Counted from the stretch's first letter, positions 1 through 12,929 are shown. The stretch is 64,000 bases of DNA from Augochlora pura (GCF_028453695.1 NC_135773.1:9424001-9488000), one strand, 5' to 3'. Notes: generated by a model not told the origin, from the sequence alone. Translations and numbers: made by a program.

Positions 1-1460
1 TTTGTCCGACGCACGGCCGACACTATTTTTCCGAATACAGGGGGGTTCAAATATTTTCCGAGGAGTCCCCGTTCAAAGAGATAAATGGAAATGCCCGTGA
101 ATCGTGGAATTTCTCCAGTAGTTAGTATATATCTCAGGCTTTTCGTAATTACCGATGCGGAACACGGCCGGCTCAACGACGCTGTTGCAAAGATTTTCAT
201 TTCCCCTTTTTTCCATACTTTCTGCAGGTGTTACGTTGCATAATTAACGAAATATTCGAGTGTTAGCCGGCGCGCGCGAGGAATGCCATCGCAGCTGCTC
301 CGCGGAATAATCGTTAACGGTGATATAGAAGATTTTTATTCAAATTAGCGTTTCGTTTGAAAATAAGTCCGGTGAAGTTCAGTATTATTTAATGCTTTGC
401 GAACGAGAAACGCGGTTAGATAAATGACGACGCGACGGGATTGTTTTTCGTACAAACATGCCCACAATATCAAAGCGAGGAAATTAATGGAACCGGAACT
501 AAAAAATTGAAACTTATGCAAGCATCTGTTGGTTCAATCTTTTTGTAGTCTAATAATCCCAGCGATTATTTTATTAATTTGTATACAATTATTATAAAAA
601 CATTTGGTAACTTTTGTTTTTCACAAGAAAACGAAAGTTGAATTCTTATTGTTTAGAATGCAGGAAAAATAAAAAGCATTCTGAAAATTTTTCGATAGCT
701 TTGAAATGTTATACTCGTAGAAGTCTTCTTTTTTTATTGCTTTTTCAGCACCCTAACAGAACGAAATGTATTTGAAAATTTAGTGCAGCTCTCCAAGTGA
801 ATTATTATTTTTGATGTTGTGACACCAGAATAAGATGCATAAGATGCTTTCTAGCAGCAAACACTTTGGCTAGATTAATTTCGCATGCTGGAGGAGAGAG
901 AGAGGCAAGCATTATTCGCCTAATTTCTGTCCAAGTTATTTCGCGAGAAATTCCACAAACACGCGAGCCTTCTCTGCTGAAAACATAGAGTCGCACTGAT
1001 TACCCACGTTAATGCGGCTACTATCTGTGCATTTTCACCTGGCGTACGCTGAATTCGATACTTTTTCTCCCTCCCCGGTCGCAGAATAGTCGATAGTCTT
1101 TGCCAGACACTCGAAATTGCTCTCGAGCCCGGATAAGTCCGAAAGACCGTGGGTACGTGTTAGTTCTACTGTTGATAATTCTATTGAGCTTGCGAAAGCA
1201 CTCGAGCTATCCACTGCTTTATCGACCGCCGCTCTTCCTTATCCACCCGCGAGCAGCCTCCCGACTTTATCGACGGAAAGCGAGCAACTTCTATCAATTT
1301 AACATTGTTTAAGCATTTTGTAATAAATTTCTGAATACGCCAGAATAATTTTTATATAAGACGACGCCCTAAATGGGTACACCTAATTATATTTCATTTA
1401 CGTCGAAACACTTTCCGGTTCGTTTATCTTCGGAGCAAAATTGATTCTGAAGCTTTCCTA
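1..1460. other. Noncoding, nothing recognised
   Basis: Mixed AT-rich and CpG-containing sequence with no open frame above about 70 codons and no repeat structure that stands out. Confidence 0.6.
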
Positions 1461-1462
1461 GA

Positions 1463-1535
1463 GAGGACGTTGGCCAAGCTGTCTAAAGCTATTCAGGCTC
1501 GACCTAACCCCCTAGTCACGTTCGAATCGATTTAA
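1463..1535 (+). pseudogene. Degenerate tRNA-Leu-like sequence
   Basis: The stretch contains an A-box-like TTGGCCAAGCTGTCTAAAGC and a B-box core GTTCGAATC (1520-1528), with TTCAGGC between them where a Leu-CAG anticodon loop would be. The order and the GGCCnAG..GTCTAA..GC wording resemble eukaryotic tRNA-Leu. The acceptor stem does not pair, and the 3' side (GATTTAAAAA) lacks the expected complement and CCA-adjacent bases. It is read as a tRNA pseudogene or tRNA-derived SINE head, not a working tRNA. Confidence 0.4.
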
Positions 1536-1600
1536 AAATGTACCGAGTTGAAATTTGTTTACTTTTATAATTAATTGAGATAAGACGAATTGTAGAAAGA

Positions 1601-1790
1601 TAATCGTGAAAATAATAATAAATTTGATTCATAAATTGATTGTTTTCTGCTCTTTGATGTTATTATTATGATAATAATATTTATTATTAGTCTAATATAT
1701 AATTTATGATTATTTTACTAATATTATTTATTATTATCATGATAGTATTATTTATTATTATTCTAGGATATAATTCATAATGATAATATT
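1601..1790. repeat. AT-rich ATT/AAT low-complexity with a direct duplication
   Basis: Two related blocks (GATAATAATATTTATTATTA and GATAGTATTATTTATTATTA, each followed by an ATATAATT stretch) repeat about 70 bp apart in pure AT-rich DNA. Confidence 0.6.
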
Positions 1791-3545
1791 AATAGTTCGA
1801 AATAGAAAATAGCTGCTTTTAATGAACATTTTAGAAAGAGGAAATATAATTATTCATGTGTCACGTCTTATGTTTATAATCACCGATTGTCAAGAAATCG
1901 AAAATCGAAAAAGCCTCAAATAATCACATCTACTCTTCTCAAATCGTCCATTTTAATTTACAAGTTGAAGGACAAGCGGAGAGAATTTACTGTCTTGCGA
2001 AACGAGGCTCTATAAGGGTACGCGAACGAATGGTCGCGCCGCGATGATTGATTCGCGAACGAGCGGCAAGGTTGGCCGAAAGAATGCGCGTCATCGTGAA
2101 GATAAAGCGGGAAGTTGGTAGCGCAGGAAATTGGATTCGTAGCGGCCGCAAAGGGACGGCCAGCTGGTTTGCTCTTGCAACTCGGCCGGTAGAACGATTC
2201 GATATTCGAGCGGGAACGGTTAAATTGAGTCTAGCCGGTTCTGGACTTGGAGTGGTACTTGCCGGGGTACCCCCCCTAACTGCGCGCGTATCGCCGAGTC
2301 AAGTTGCTGTGCGATTCTATCAAGGGGCCTACAGAAGCTAATTGGCCGGTCAGCCCTTCGCCGGGGCTGCTACGAGTTAGGTCCCGGGCATCGCGACAAT
2401 GCAATTTACGTATACGCTGCGGTCCATTCACCGGCGAAACCTCAATTCCGTTCAGGAAACGAAGAAGGATCCCTTTCAAGGGGATCCCTTCCTCGTCGAT
2501 CGAACGATTACCGTCCGCCCTGTACTGTAATGCCGACGCCATTGTGTTGTCTTTGCGACAAAAATTTGGAAGAAACCGATAATAATTAGTTGACTGTGGA
2601 TTTGATGCGGCCGTAAGAGAAATCAGCAGATGAAACGCGAAACTGCGAAATTTAAGAAGAATTGAAATATTTGAAGAATTTAACAATTCCGTTGCATCGT
2701 TTACGTCTCATTTAAATTATTTGAGAATAAGTGACTGCGTATTACCATTTTTTGGCAATCGATGTACGACATTTTTATTTTACATGAAGATCTACGCTCT
2801 GTTAATGGACCTTACTTTGGACACTCGATGACCTCAAATAGATTCAACAAAAATGGGAAAACTTTCAAATTGGAACAATTGCAGTCTAATAATTCGGTAC
2901 TTGGAACGAGATCAACTTCCATTGCATTCGATGAGCTTTCAATCTAGTATTGAGTGAAACAATCTCTTGGCTACACTACTTTCACGTGTCATAACATTTT
3001 TATCCAAAAAATATATAGGGTTGTTCGGAAAGTAATTTTATTTTTTCGTATTTAAACAGATTCTAACTTCGTGTCTAACTTCATTTGAAATTCTATTTTT
3101 ATTACTAGACTGTAGATTTTACGTATTTCTGTCAAAAATGTATCTGGTGAAGATATATGCAACTGCGAAGATGTAAAAAGATTTTAATAATATAGTTACA
3201 CTTTTATCACTTTACTCAAGTGATTAAAAGAAACAATTTATTTGTATTTAATTTCTGTTGCTCACAAACGATTTGGAACATTTTCTCATTCGAAGTTTAG
3301 TCACTTATTCGAAACTAATAAAACTTATCTTGTTTCGCGGGAGACATTTTATGGTGGCCGCAAATCCCCTGCTGGTGGACGAGCATCTCAGTTTTTAAGC
3401 TGTCTTTTTATTGTTTTTCTACGGAAACGGACGATTTTATTTAGCTACGTACGTGTGTTATTCTATCATTGGTTTAATTTATTACATATTAAATAGATGT
3501 TCCTCGCGTGTACAAGCACACGATAATTAATACATTTATTTTATT
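1791..3545. other. Noncoding; CpG-rich island at 2.0-2.6 kb
   Basis: The island at 2000-2600 produces overlapping open frames on both strands (up to 136 codons) with no domain or splice support. A half-end of the TAGACTGCGG family lies near 3107. Confidence 0.55.
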
Positions 3546-3722
3546 AATGTATTTTATTTAACATACTTCAACATATTATTCAATTTATTTCATGTAACAT
3601 ATTTTGACATATTTCGTTTAACACACTTTAACATATTATTTAATACATTTCGTTTATCATACTTCAACGTATTATTCAACTTATTTCATTTTACGTACTT
3701 TAACATATTATTTGACATATTC
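3546..3722. repeat. Diverged AT-rich tandem repeat, period about 36-37 bp
   Basis: The phrase ACATACTTCAACATATTATT, then CAATTTATTTCATTTA, recurs about five times with substitutions and length changes. It is noncoding. Confidence 0.7.
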
Positions 3723-4200
3723 TATATAAACATTTTTTCACGGAACGATAATTAAGAATCACAAAAACTTACTAAAGGAAAGAAGATGAATACTCGAGTA
3801 TCCGGTTGTACACGGAAGGATTAAATAAATATGCCAAGTTTGAGAATTATTTCAGAATACCGAAACGTATCTAAATTGATTCTAGCAAAGTTAATGTCGT
3901 GGTACTCGGGATACGTTGAATAAACCGAAGTATTATTTGTTATTCCGAGAAAAGGGAGTGAAACCGAGCTGAACGCGGAACCGCGAAGAATTATTGTTTC
4001 GGTGATCCTACGGACCAACATAAAACACACTCTGACACGTCGAGACGAACAGCCGAAGGAACGGTTTGATATATTTCCAGCTAACAGTTTGTTCTTACCA
4101 CTCTCCACCCCCGTTCTTAGGGATGTTATTTATTTCTTCTAGCTCCAAAGAAAACTTCCATCGCTTTTTCTTTCCTCTTTCTCTTCCGCTCTCTCCCTCT

Positions 4201-4204
<4 letters not shown>

Positions 4205-4253
<49 letters not shown>
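4205..4253. repeat. (CT)n microsatellite, about 24 repeats
   Basis: This is a pure CT tract after a pyrimidine-rich lead-in. The long Ser-Leu or Arg-Glu open frames over it are artefacts of the repeat. Confidence 0.97.
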
Positions 4254-4256
<3 letters not shown>

Positions 4257-4504
4257 CGATGCCGAGTTCTTACGCGAGTAAATGCCGGAGACTGTAATGC
4301 CCTGTCGACGATACTTTCGAAATACGTTATCTTTCGCTTGAAATTCCGGCGTCGTACCTCGAAGCACACCTGATCGATACGTCGGAACATGCCTTGAATC
4401 TCAGGTATGTTAAAAATGTGGGTTACTCAAAATTCGGTTCTTGTTGTTTCTCGTTGCACATGGTGTACCACCTTCTTTATTCATTATTACTGCATACATT
4501 GTTA

Positions 4505-4668
4505 TTAGACTGCGCACCTTTGCACAAGATAACAGACAGACATTTATGTTACCTTTTAATTAAATTTACTAAACCTCATACAATAGTATCTTTACATTTT
4601 TGAAATGTTTGCAATATATTAGTTTGGTCTACTCGTTTCTGTCATAAACGTATAAAATTCGCAATCTA
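4505..4668. mobile_element. Inverted-repeat element of the TAGACTGCGG family (164 bp)
   Basis: Its ends are TAGACTGCGCACC and TATAAAATTCGCAATCTA, inverted copies of a motif (TAGACTGCGGATTTTATAC...TTTATGACAGAAA) that recurs across the window. The interior is AT-rich and noncoding. It is degenerate, so an older family. Target-site duplication is unclear. Confidence 0.5.
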
Positions 4669-4757
4669 AACATTCGTAAATGTATATCTTCATTTAATAA
4701 TTATAATTTAATAAATATATTACTGAATAGTTATCATTTAACAAATGTTTCACTTAA

Positions 4758-4994
4758 CCCTTTGCACTCGAAGCTATTTTCATTTTATTTTAAACATATT
4801 TTTCCATCTCCGGTATTTTTACTTTATATGACTTATTGAGATTTGTCGATATGAAATTGAGTTTACTAGCCAGTACAATACTTGTTACATTAACAATCTC
4901 TAAATATAAATGAGTCTGATACTATTAACATTATTTTGAGAAATAATAAGCAATTTTTAGAGGCGTCTTAGAGTCGCCACTCGAGTGCAAAGGG
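4758..4994 (+). mobile_element. TTAA MITE family 2, copy at 4.8 kb
   Basis: This is a 237-bp element flanked by TTAA (4754-4757, 4995-4998) with ends CCCTTTGCACTCGA and TCGAGTGCAAAGGG. CACTCGAGTG at the right end forms a short palindrome. The interior ATATGAAATTGAGTTTA region matches the copy at 23.4 kb. Confidence 0.88.
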
Positions 4995-4998
4995 TTAA

Positions 4999-6097
4999 TA
5001 ATTATCATTTAATAAATATTTCAATAATTATCATTTGATCAATATTTTGTGTAATAAATCTTCATTTAATATAAATCATCCGAAAATTTCAAGAGTGGAA
5101 TTTTTAACAAAACAATCCTAATCCCAAACGCACTGAACTTTAACAAAGCTTTTAATTGATTAAAGTACAACACCGTGGCTCTATTAAAACGAAAGAAGAT
5201 GGCACACATTTTGAAAACATTTCTGAACAGTGCATAAAAATCTATCACCCACCAGTGGTTACTGCTTATCATTCGAGAACAATCAAGAAATCCGCGTGTA
5301 CTTAAGAAACAAGAAGTTCGTATAGCCGCCGTTGGTACGACAGCCCAGGAGGTGATCAATTTGCAACTTTATCTGGAAAACCATTGTATTCTCAAGTAGG
5401 CATTAAGCTTTAAAGACGCCGAGTATCGGGCTAATGCCCGATGTTCCATTACGACCGAGGGGGATTGGACCCGCGCGGGTCGCTTCAATAAACGTTGTTA
5501 ATTCTTTAAAATCGTTAAACGCATTTTTACGAGTTTCCGCGACGGTTCCGTCGGGGCCCCGGTTTCGGTGGTCGGCAGTCGGTAAAGATTTTTAACAAGC
5601 CCTCGCACGGGGTGCTGTTGCGTGTACGGATCCTGCGAACCGGTTCCGGCGTTTTACGCCATGGGGGGTGGCGGAGATAAAGCAGTGTATTTGGTTTCCG
5701 ATAATGTAGGCACCTCTTTATGGTGATCGTTCGGCCTGAATTTACGATAATACGCTCTTATGGCTGCGAGGCTTATTAAACCGGAGAGTGCAAGTTGCTC
5801 GTGTCTCTAAGTGATTTAAGTGCGGCTCTGCTAGGGACTGCGGATCGGCAGCTTATGTGTTTAGGGCAGTTTTATGCTGTTCTCTTTATGACTAATGGTG
5901 TACCGTAATGGACCGCCGCGCCCGAACGTTTCGGGCTCGATTAATGTATCGCGGCTTATAGAATTCGTATCGAATCGCTGCGAGCACCAAGTGCAATCCT
6001 TTCTACGTTGAAGATTGTTAACTACTCGATTGTTCGTCTCAAATCTCCTGATTAAATAAATGAAAACGAGAAAGCATGTTTGTCCAAGTAAGTATTT
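4999..6097. other. Noncoding, possible conserved regulatory block at 5.4-6.0 kb
   Basis: Sequence at 5400-5960 is compositionally complex, repeat-free, and holds several homeodomain-type sites (CAATAAACG, TTTATGGTGATCG, ATTTACGATAA, GATTAATG). It could be an enhancer; this is inference from motifs only. Confidence 0.3.
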
Positions 6098-7046
6098 GAC
6101 AGGAACAAGGCAAGTAGAATGAAATCGACATGGTCAGACAGGTGGAATGAACCACATCTAGAAGAAATATCCGAATGGTTTGACAGGTAAAATAATTCTA
6201 TCATGATTAGACGAGTAGAATAAGTCGATAAAAATTAGACGAGTAGAAGAAGTCGATAAAAATTAGACAAGTAGAACAAGTCGATCAAAAGTAGACAAGT
6301 AGAACAAGTCGATCAGGAGAAAACAAGTAGAATAATTTAACCAAGATAAGACAAGTAAAACAACCGATCGACATCAGACAAGTAGAATAACTGGGCTACC
6401 ATAATGTCAGTAGAATAAATCAATTACTGTCAGACTGGTAGAATAATTCGACCAAGATAAGACGCGTGAAATAATTCGACGAATATCAGACAAATAGTAT
6501 AAATTGAACCTTGTAAAACAAGTAGATTAAACTCGATCATAATCAGACAAGTAGAATAATTTGTTAATACCAGACTAGTAGAATAGCTTGCCGATATCTA
6601 ACAGTAGAATAACTCGCCAAGATTTAGACAAATAGAATATCCTGTTAAGATCATACAAGTACAATAAATTGTCAAGACCAGACAAGTGGAATAACTTGTT
6701 AAGATCAGACAAGTTGAATAACTTGTCAAGATCAGACAATTTGAATAACTTGTCAAGATAAGAGAAATAGAATAACTTGTCAAGATCAGACAAGTGGAAT
6801 AATTTGTCAAGATCAGACAAGTGGAATAACTTGTCAAGATCAGACAAGTAGAATAACTTCTTAAGATCGGACAAGTAGAATGACTTGTCAAGGGCAGACA
6901 AGTAGAATAACTTGTCAAGATTATACAAGTAGAATAACTTGTTAAGATCAGACAAGTAGAATAAATCGACCATAATCAGATAAGTAGAATAACTACCACG
7001 ACCAGACAAGTGGTATTACGAACTATTCCACGATCAGACAAGCAGA
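6098..7046. repeat. Minisatellite, period about 27 bp (roughly 33 copies)
   Basis: Units of the type GATCAGACAAGTAGAATAAC then TTGTCAA repeat for about 950 bp. The right half (about 6650-6960) is regular at 27 bp, the left half is more diverged at 27-30 bp. Because 27 is a multiple of three, two minus-strand frames stay open and would give 9-residue repeats (LSDLDKLFY). No start context, splice sites or domain supports translation. Confidence 0.93.
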
Positions 7047-9113
7047 CACACAGAGATCTACGTTCATACAGCGAACGAACAGTCTGTGTGCGATGCATAC
7101 AAAAATAAACTCAGCGTTTTAGAGGAAACGAACTCGGAGGATATCTAATTTCCGCGACTACGTGACTGTACATTTTCCCTTAGACAAAAATTTTCATTGA
7201 AATCGTCTGGTCGCGCGGCTACACCGGGAGGTCCATGTTCCGGAATAAAAGAAGCTTCAATCTCACTCCGTGTCGAGGGTCGAAACGGTTATTGCTATGG
7301 TTATCCCGAATATTCCACCTGGAAGAGCTCCTCTTTCATTCGCGATTGCAAGGGCAAGAAGAATGAGTCTCTCGAGGCAGGAAGTTTCCGTGTCTCTCTG
7401 TTTTGATATCGTTACGTCTCATCACTTATTAAGGAAGCCCGTGCATGTTTCGCCTCGCCTACGCGGGACCGCGTTCTGCATTATTGAACGGTGCTCAGAC
7501 AGAAGGCGATGCGAACATTAGTTACCGGCTATGATAGTTATGGCGAATTCGTCGCTCTCGCGTAGAAATCTAGAATTGTCGGGGTTCCCGTAGGAAATCA
7601 AAAATGTAAAATCGATTTCTCTGACGACATACGTACGCTGTTTCTATTCCTTTTATTCAGTTATTTCACGAAGGTCGAAGTTGTAATTATTTTTACTTAG
7701 CATATATTTCTTAATATTACGAGGCCGTTGTTCGTTGTAGTTTTTGCTTCTGGACATACGTAGTCAAGATTCTATTGCACGTATGTTATATGTTTCTTAT
7801 GATAATATTACTATAAATTATTAATAAATTAATGCAAAAGATGCCCGATAATTTTCACTTAAATAATAACTTTAGAAATGATCTGTCGGAAAACTTTTCA
7901 AATAATTTCATCAATCAAGCATGAAACTGCTATCGCGTTCGAACAGTGCTCCAAGAAATTTTCAACCGATGATCTACAATTTTCACCTATCAGAAAACTA
8001 TCGATCCATGAATTGTTAATAAATGAAGAATGTTTCCCGCATCAGTTCAGAGAACCTTGGCCATGAATAAAGAATCAGTGAAATATTCGAAGCAGTGCTC
8101 GCCGTGATCAATTTTACCTCTCGAATTCCGACTTTATCAGGCGAATTGCTAACACTTTGCGGGATGTTTCCGAGGATTACGATTCAGCGGACGCGCAGAG
8201 CCGCGTCCGCAGCGTTGATCCACGAAGAGGACGTTCCGAGCGTGAATTTAGAGCGTCCTCGCGGCTTGTCAGCCGGCCGCTATAATTTACAAGCGGTTTC
8301 AGACGCACGCCTGACCCCTCCACCGGCCAGGTTCCGTAAACGTTACGCTCGATCCATATTTTAAAAAACCACTTTTGCGACGTATTCGTCGCTGTGACAC
8401 CCCCTCGCTCCGGTCCCGTGAGCACCGGCACTCCCTTGGGAATCTGCGGTATAATAACGTTGACATAGCCGGCGTGGAAGCACTAAATAGGAACCGGCTG
8501 TTTCCTTTGCTCCTCGGCCCCCGTCCGTGTACTTTCGCTTCGTATTTCGTATCCAAGCTTTCATACGACTCTCGGTGGCCTCCTCGAGATAGCGCACCTA
8601 AATCCCATCCCGCTGTGGAGGAGCACTCTCCTCTCTCCTCTATCGCTCCTCTCTTTCTCTCCTCGGCGCACGCCTGTGTATAGCGTTCGCGGCCGGTGCA
8701 GGTGCATTATTACAATTCAGCGCAGGCATCCCTCGTCTCGTACGCGTGGCATACTGGCCGAGGCCACTCGATCAAAAAGAGAAACGGATCAACCCGGAGC
8801 ATATTTCTAGATGCGAGCAAAGCTGTCCCCGAATTTTCTCAGCTCATCCGAGCAACGAAGTCCGCTGCTGGCAGCTGCTTCAGACGTTCGTCGACGAAAT
8901 TGTTAAATACTCTGCTATAATCACTTGGACGAAGGCTTCATACTGATCTGTATTACGAGCTTAGAATATCTTCAACTAAGGATTTTTCGAAATTTTATCT
9001 AGGATACTTATCACCGAGTAACGATATTAGGAACTGTTTGAAAATACAAAATTGACTCGACGTTAGAATAAAGGATGAAGCCGACTAATCCTTTTTGAAC
9101 TAGCTACAATTGT
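7047..9113. other. Noncoding; no supported gene
   Basis: It contains a 62-codon open frame (7878-8066) and GC-rich overlapping open frames at 8.1-8.7 kb on both strands. None has a recognisable domain or paired splice sites. Confidence 0.5.
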
Positions 9114-9361
9114 GCCAGTAAAAACTGTGCACTTTTCTGTGTAAAATCCATGTTAATTGGTTTTTGAACGAGTTTTGTGAACCGAGATATCGAACGTCAA
9201 AGTAAAAGAATCAGAAATGAAAATAAATTGCACAGCTTTTCGGAGATTTACACAATTTTGGCGGGAGACAATTTTTTACTAGTTAAGGAGACTAGATACT
9301 TTTGCGAGAGTGAAAACTGCGCTCGTTTCTGAGTAAAATCTACTACAATTGATTACGGAAC
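9114..9361 (+). repeat. Diverged direct duplication (about 55 bp, 190 bp apart)
   Basis: The block AAAACTGTGCACTTTTCTGT then GTAAAATCC at 9120 recurs as AAAACTGCGCTCGTTTCTGA then GTAAAATCT near 9313, both followed by an AATTG stretch. No ends were recognised. Confidence 0.5.
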
Positions 9362-9748
9362 GTCAAATGTCTTCAAGATTCAAATAAATTCAACGATTAT
9401 CTAGAATTTGCCATTGCGCGTCGCGTTTCCAATTAACTTCGTAAGAATCGCCGCTTCGCGACGCATTGTGCACCGTATTGAATTATTTGTACACCGTCGC
9501 GGAGACAAGGGATCCGAAAAGCGTGTGTTTTCGTCTCGCGATTCCGCGGTCTGAGGAAGTCGGGAGAGGATCAATCTTATGGGAAGAACAATAGCGGCGT
9601 CCTATGCATTGATGAAAGTCTTCCCTTGAACCCTTTGTGGATTCAATGTAATTCCAGTAACGTCACCGATGACAACGACGACGAACCGTCGAACGAGAAC
9701 GTGCTGGGGGCCGAGAGTGGCCCCGTTGCTGCTTTAGAAAATGGAGAA

Positions 9749-9767
9749 GGGGGGGGGGGGGGGGGGG
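9749..9767. repeat. Homopolymer G19
   Basis: 19 uninterrupted G on the plus strand, matched by C19 at 9976-9994. Confidence 0.95.
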
Positions 9768-9975
9768 AGGAGGCACGGATGTTCCTTAATGGAAGAAACG
9801 CTGAGGCGTCGCGGATGAAGGCGCCTCGGTGCCGCCCTTACCACCGTCAGCCGTACAATTTCCGACCATTTATTTAATTGGTTCGTCGAGTCTTCTCGTC
9901 TAATGCATCGCGACGAGAGGACGTCATCGGTCGTCACCGGTTGCTTCGACATCACACCGATTCGCCAATCGTTCT

Positions 9976-9994
9976 CCCCCCCCCCCCCCCCCCC
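9976..9994. repeat. Homopolymer C19
   Basis: 19 uninterrupted C on the plus strand, 208 bp after the G19 tract, so the two could pair as an inverted repeat. Confidence 0.95.
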
Positions 9995-12166
9995 TGCTAT
10001 CGCCCAAGTTACAAATATCAAACTTTCCCAACTGGAGTTTCCCGCGTAACTGCGGTTCGTGAAACATGAACAAAAACTTCACTCATTGCGAATTCGATTT
10101 TATTCGTCGATGTCTCGTCGGTTGGTAAGGTTTTATGTTTCCTGTGACGCGGACGAATTGGTCAAATATAAAACCGTATGGATAAATTTAAAGCTGTAAG
10201 GACAACTGCGAGGAATCAATGATACATTCGACTTTTTAGATATATTTTCTTATTTAAAATAATTTAGCAAGTGAACGAAATTTACATCGTCGTCGTTTAC
10301 TAGCTAATTTGTTTTTTATTTGTGTCGAATCTTGCAAATATTAATAGAAGTATTAACAAATATTAGCAAACGTTAATGGACATTAAAGGACAATAATATT
10401 AAGAGACGACGTAATTATAAAGTCGATTGTATCACCTCAATTAATGAAAGTTGTTGAGTCAAATAATTCAGAAGCACAGATAGGGTTGAAAAAGCGAGTA
10501 ACGTGGAAGAAAAGATTGTACTTGTAACTGCGGTAAGAGAAATGTTGAAAGAATCGCGGTCTTTCTTGTGTAAAATGACGTTCGATAAATATTATATACA
10601 TACTACGTAGCATTACATAATATCTAAATAGTGTGATTGCATATTACGCACGTACGTATGAATACAAACGCTATAAAAATATTTACTATCAATTTTTTTT
10701 TTTTCGTTACACACTGCTAAAATGTGCTACACCGAAAAAAAAACGATGCTACAATTTTACAGCACGTGATTTCAATTGGAAAGAATCTCGGCGAATCGAA
10801 TATTTCTGCCGCCGACAAATTAAAAGCACTTGCCGCCGTTACGCGAGACAGTCGATTACGTTTTTATTTGTAGTCGAACTCTAAACGAGGAGGAGCGGAA
10901 CAACGAGAGATACTTGTGGCGGGCGGGAGCAATTTGAAATTTTTTATCATCGGCCAAGGGTAAATCGGCGCGCGTATTGGCAGCAACGGGTGATTTGCAT
11001 AAAGTCACCGGCGAAATTACGCGTGTACACGTTGAACGGTGTATTTATTTAGCGGCGGAAATGGCCGTTCAACCGATCCCTCGGGTGGGTATTAAAAGGC
11101 ACTATTAATACGAAGCTCACGCAGCGGCCATTGGTCATCGACACGCAGCCGGCGGTGACGTCCGGCTCTTTAATTATCATCGATAAATCACCGGAAGAAC
11201 GCACACCCCCCGGGGGGCCCTTTGTTACCGCCATTTTCCTGCCGGGGCCGTTCGACGGGGATCCTTGACGTTTTTGCTTGTTTAACAATTTCGCCGGCCT
11301 CCTCCAGCCGTCGAGCATACGTTCGGAACGTTAACAGATATGATACCATACAATCAAATAAAATGGGCTAAATAAATCACGAAGATAAAATAAAATAAAA
11401 TAGAATAAAATAATATAAAAAAAAAAAATAAAGTAAAACGGAATAGTAGAAAATGCAATAAATCGAACTGAAATAATATAAAACAATACAATTTAAAATT
11501 ATACCATTATTAAGCTATCAATACGATTTGTGGCAGCTAATAGAATCGCAATGTTAATTACGACCCCGGCGCGCAATTAATTCTTTACAATTTGTCAAGG
11601 GAGAGGTAGGTCAAGGGGTTAATAATTAATTGTCGAGAACGGTCACCGTGCACGTCGGACCAATCTGACCCCAATCTCGCAAACGTCTCGCGGATCCCGT
11701 CGAACAAACAAGAAATAGTGGCGAGGACACACGCAGAGAATCGGTCCGCAGGAATTTAATAAACGCGCGGCATAAGCGTCGGTACGAGCAGATCCTAACT
11801 AAACCGTGGCGATCGACGAGCCTCGCCGGCGTCGAGATTATTCGGGTCTTGCGAGAGCCAATAAAAGAGCAACGGTCTCGGAAGGGTGCAGCGGGGAGGG
11901 GGTGGGGGGCCCGGTTTTATCGCTCGGCGATACGGATTTTTCGCGGACGAGCTCGCGTATTTATTCGTGCGTGGACCGACGTTCGAGCAGACGCGCATTG
12001 TTACAGAATCATCGACATTGTACGAGGGACTCGATTTATTTTGTCTATTCGGCGGAAAAGTGCTTTCATTTGCGAGGCAACTGTCAAAGCGATTCGCGCG
12101 GAGGGCCGCGCCAAGTGTAGAGAAAGTGAACGAGAGCGAAAGAGCCCGGGGATCTACTCTCGGTAC

Positions 12167-12169
<3 letters not shown>
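9995..12169. other. Noncoding; A-rich run at 11.38-11.46 kb
   Basis: The stretch includes AAAATA-type low complexity around 11390-11430 and CpG-rich DNA at 10.9-11.3 and 11.6-12.1 kb. No supported gene. Confidence 0.55.
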
Positions 12170-12223
<54 letters not shown>

Positions 12224-12391
12224 CAGAGCAACAGCGAGATAGCGAAAGAGAGAACGAGAGAAACAACAACAAAGAGACAGAGAAAGAGAAACAGAGCAAC
12301 AGAGAAAGAGAGAAAGCGAGAGAGAGAGAGAGAGAAAGCGAGAGAGAAAGAGAGAAAGAGAGAAAGCGAGAGAGAGAGAGAGAGAGAGAAA
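12170..12391. repeat. Long GA-rich microsatellite
   Basis: A pure (GA)n of about 50 bp is followed by 170 bp of impure GA/GAAA/CAGA repeats. It makes open frames of up to 216 codons on both strands that are not genes. GAGA-type tracts can bind GAGA factor, but no promoter was identified next to it. Confidence 0.95.
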
Positions 12392-12929
12392 CAAGATAAA
12401 AGGTGCGACAGAGAAGCGAACGCATTGTGTGCGCGCCTCCGGCATTCAATCTGACAAAAGCCCTTAATTCGACAATGCATCCGTCGAAGAGGACAATGGC
12501 CTGGCTCTCGGTAAATAATGATTTCTTCGATTCCTCGACACTCGTCGTATACTCTTCCGATCCTTTCCCTGCGTTAACATCTTCGTACCAGAAGTTTCAA
12601 TAATATTTGCCTGCGGGGTGGCGAATTGTTGGCATAGCGAGCTCGGGAGGACGTTATTCCGTCGGCTAAAGGTGTTTATCCACTGATCGCCTTACCGTGG
12701 CTCAGCGCTGCAAATCATCCCTTTTTGCACTCTCCGTTGTTTGTTTTTCATTTTTCGGATCAGTTGCGTCAGCATTTTTATATGATTTTTACAATTTTTT
12801 CGATTGCGAAACGGAAAGCACGTTTCTCGCCACAAAAATGATATCGATTGAAATGTCTCTGGAAATGTTACAAAATTTTCTACTGGACTGTAGCTAGTAT
12901 AGATTTAAAGATTGTAGCTTCCTTTTTAA

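Noticed and set aside
7878..8066. 62-codon ORF with fairly protein-like composition
   Set aside because: No family, splice site, promoter or repeat of the signal; too short to claim.
11795..12454. Open frames of about 200 codons over the GA tract on both strands
   Set aside because: They exist only because GA/CT repeats lack stop codons; the peptides are Ser-Leu or Arg-Glu runs.
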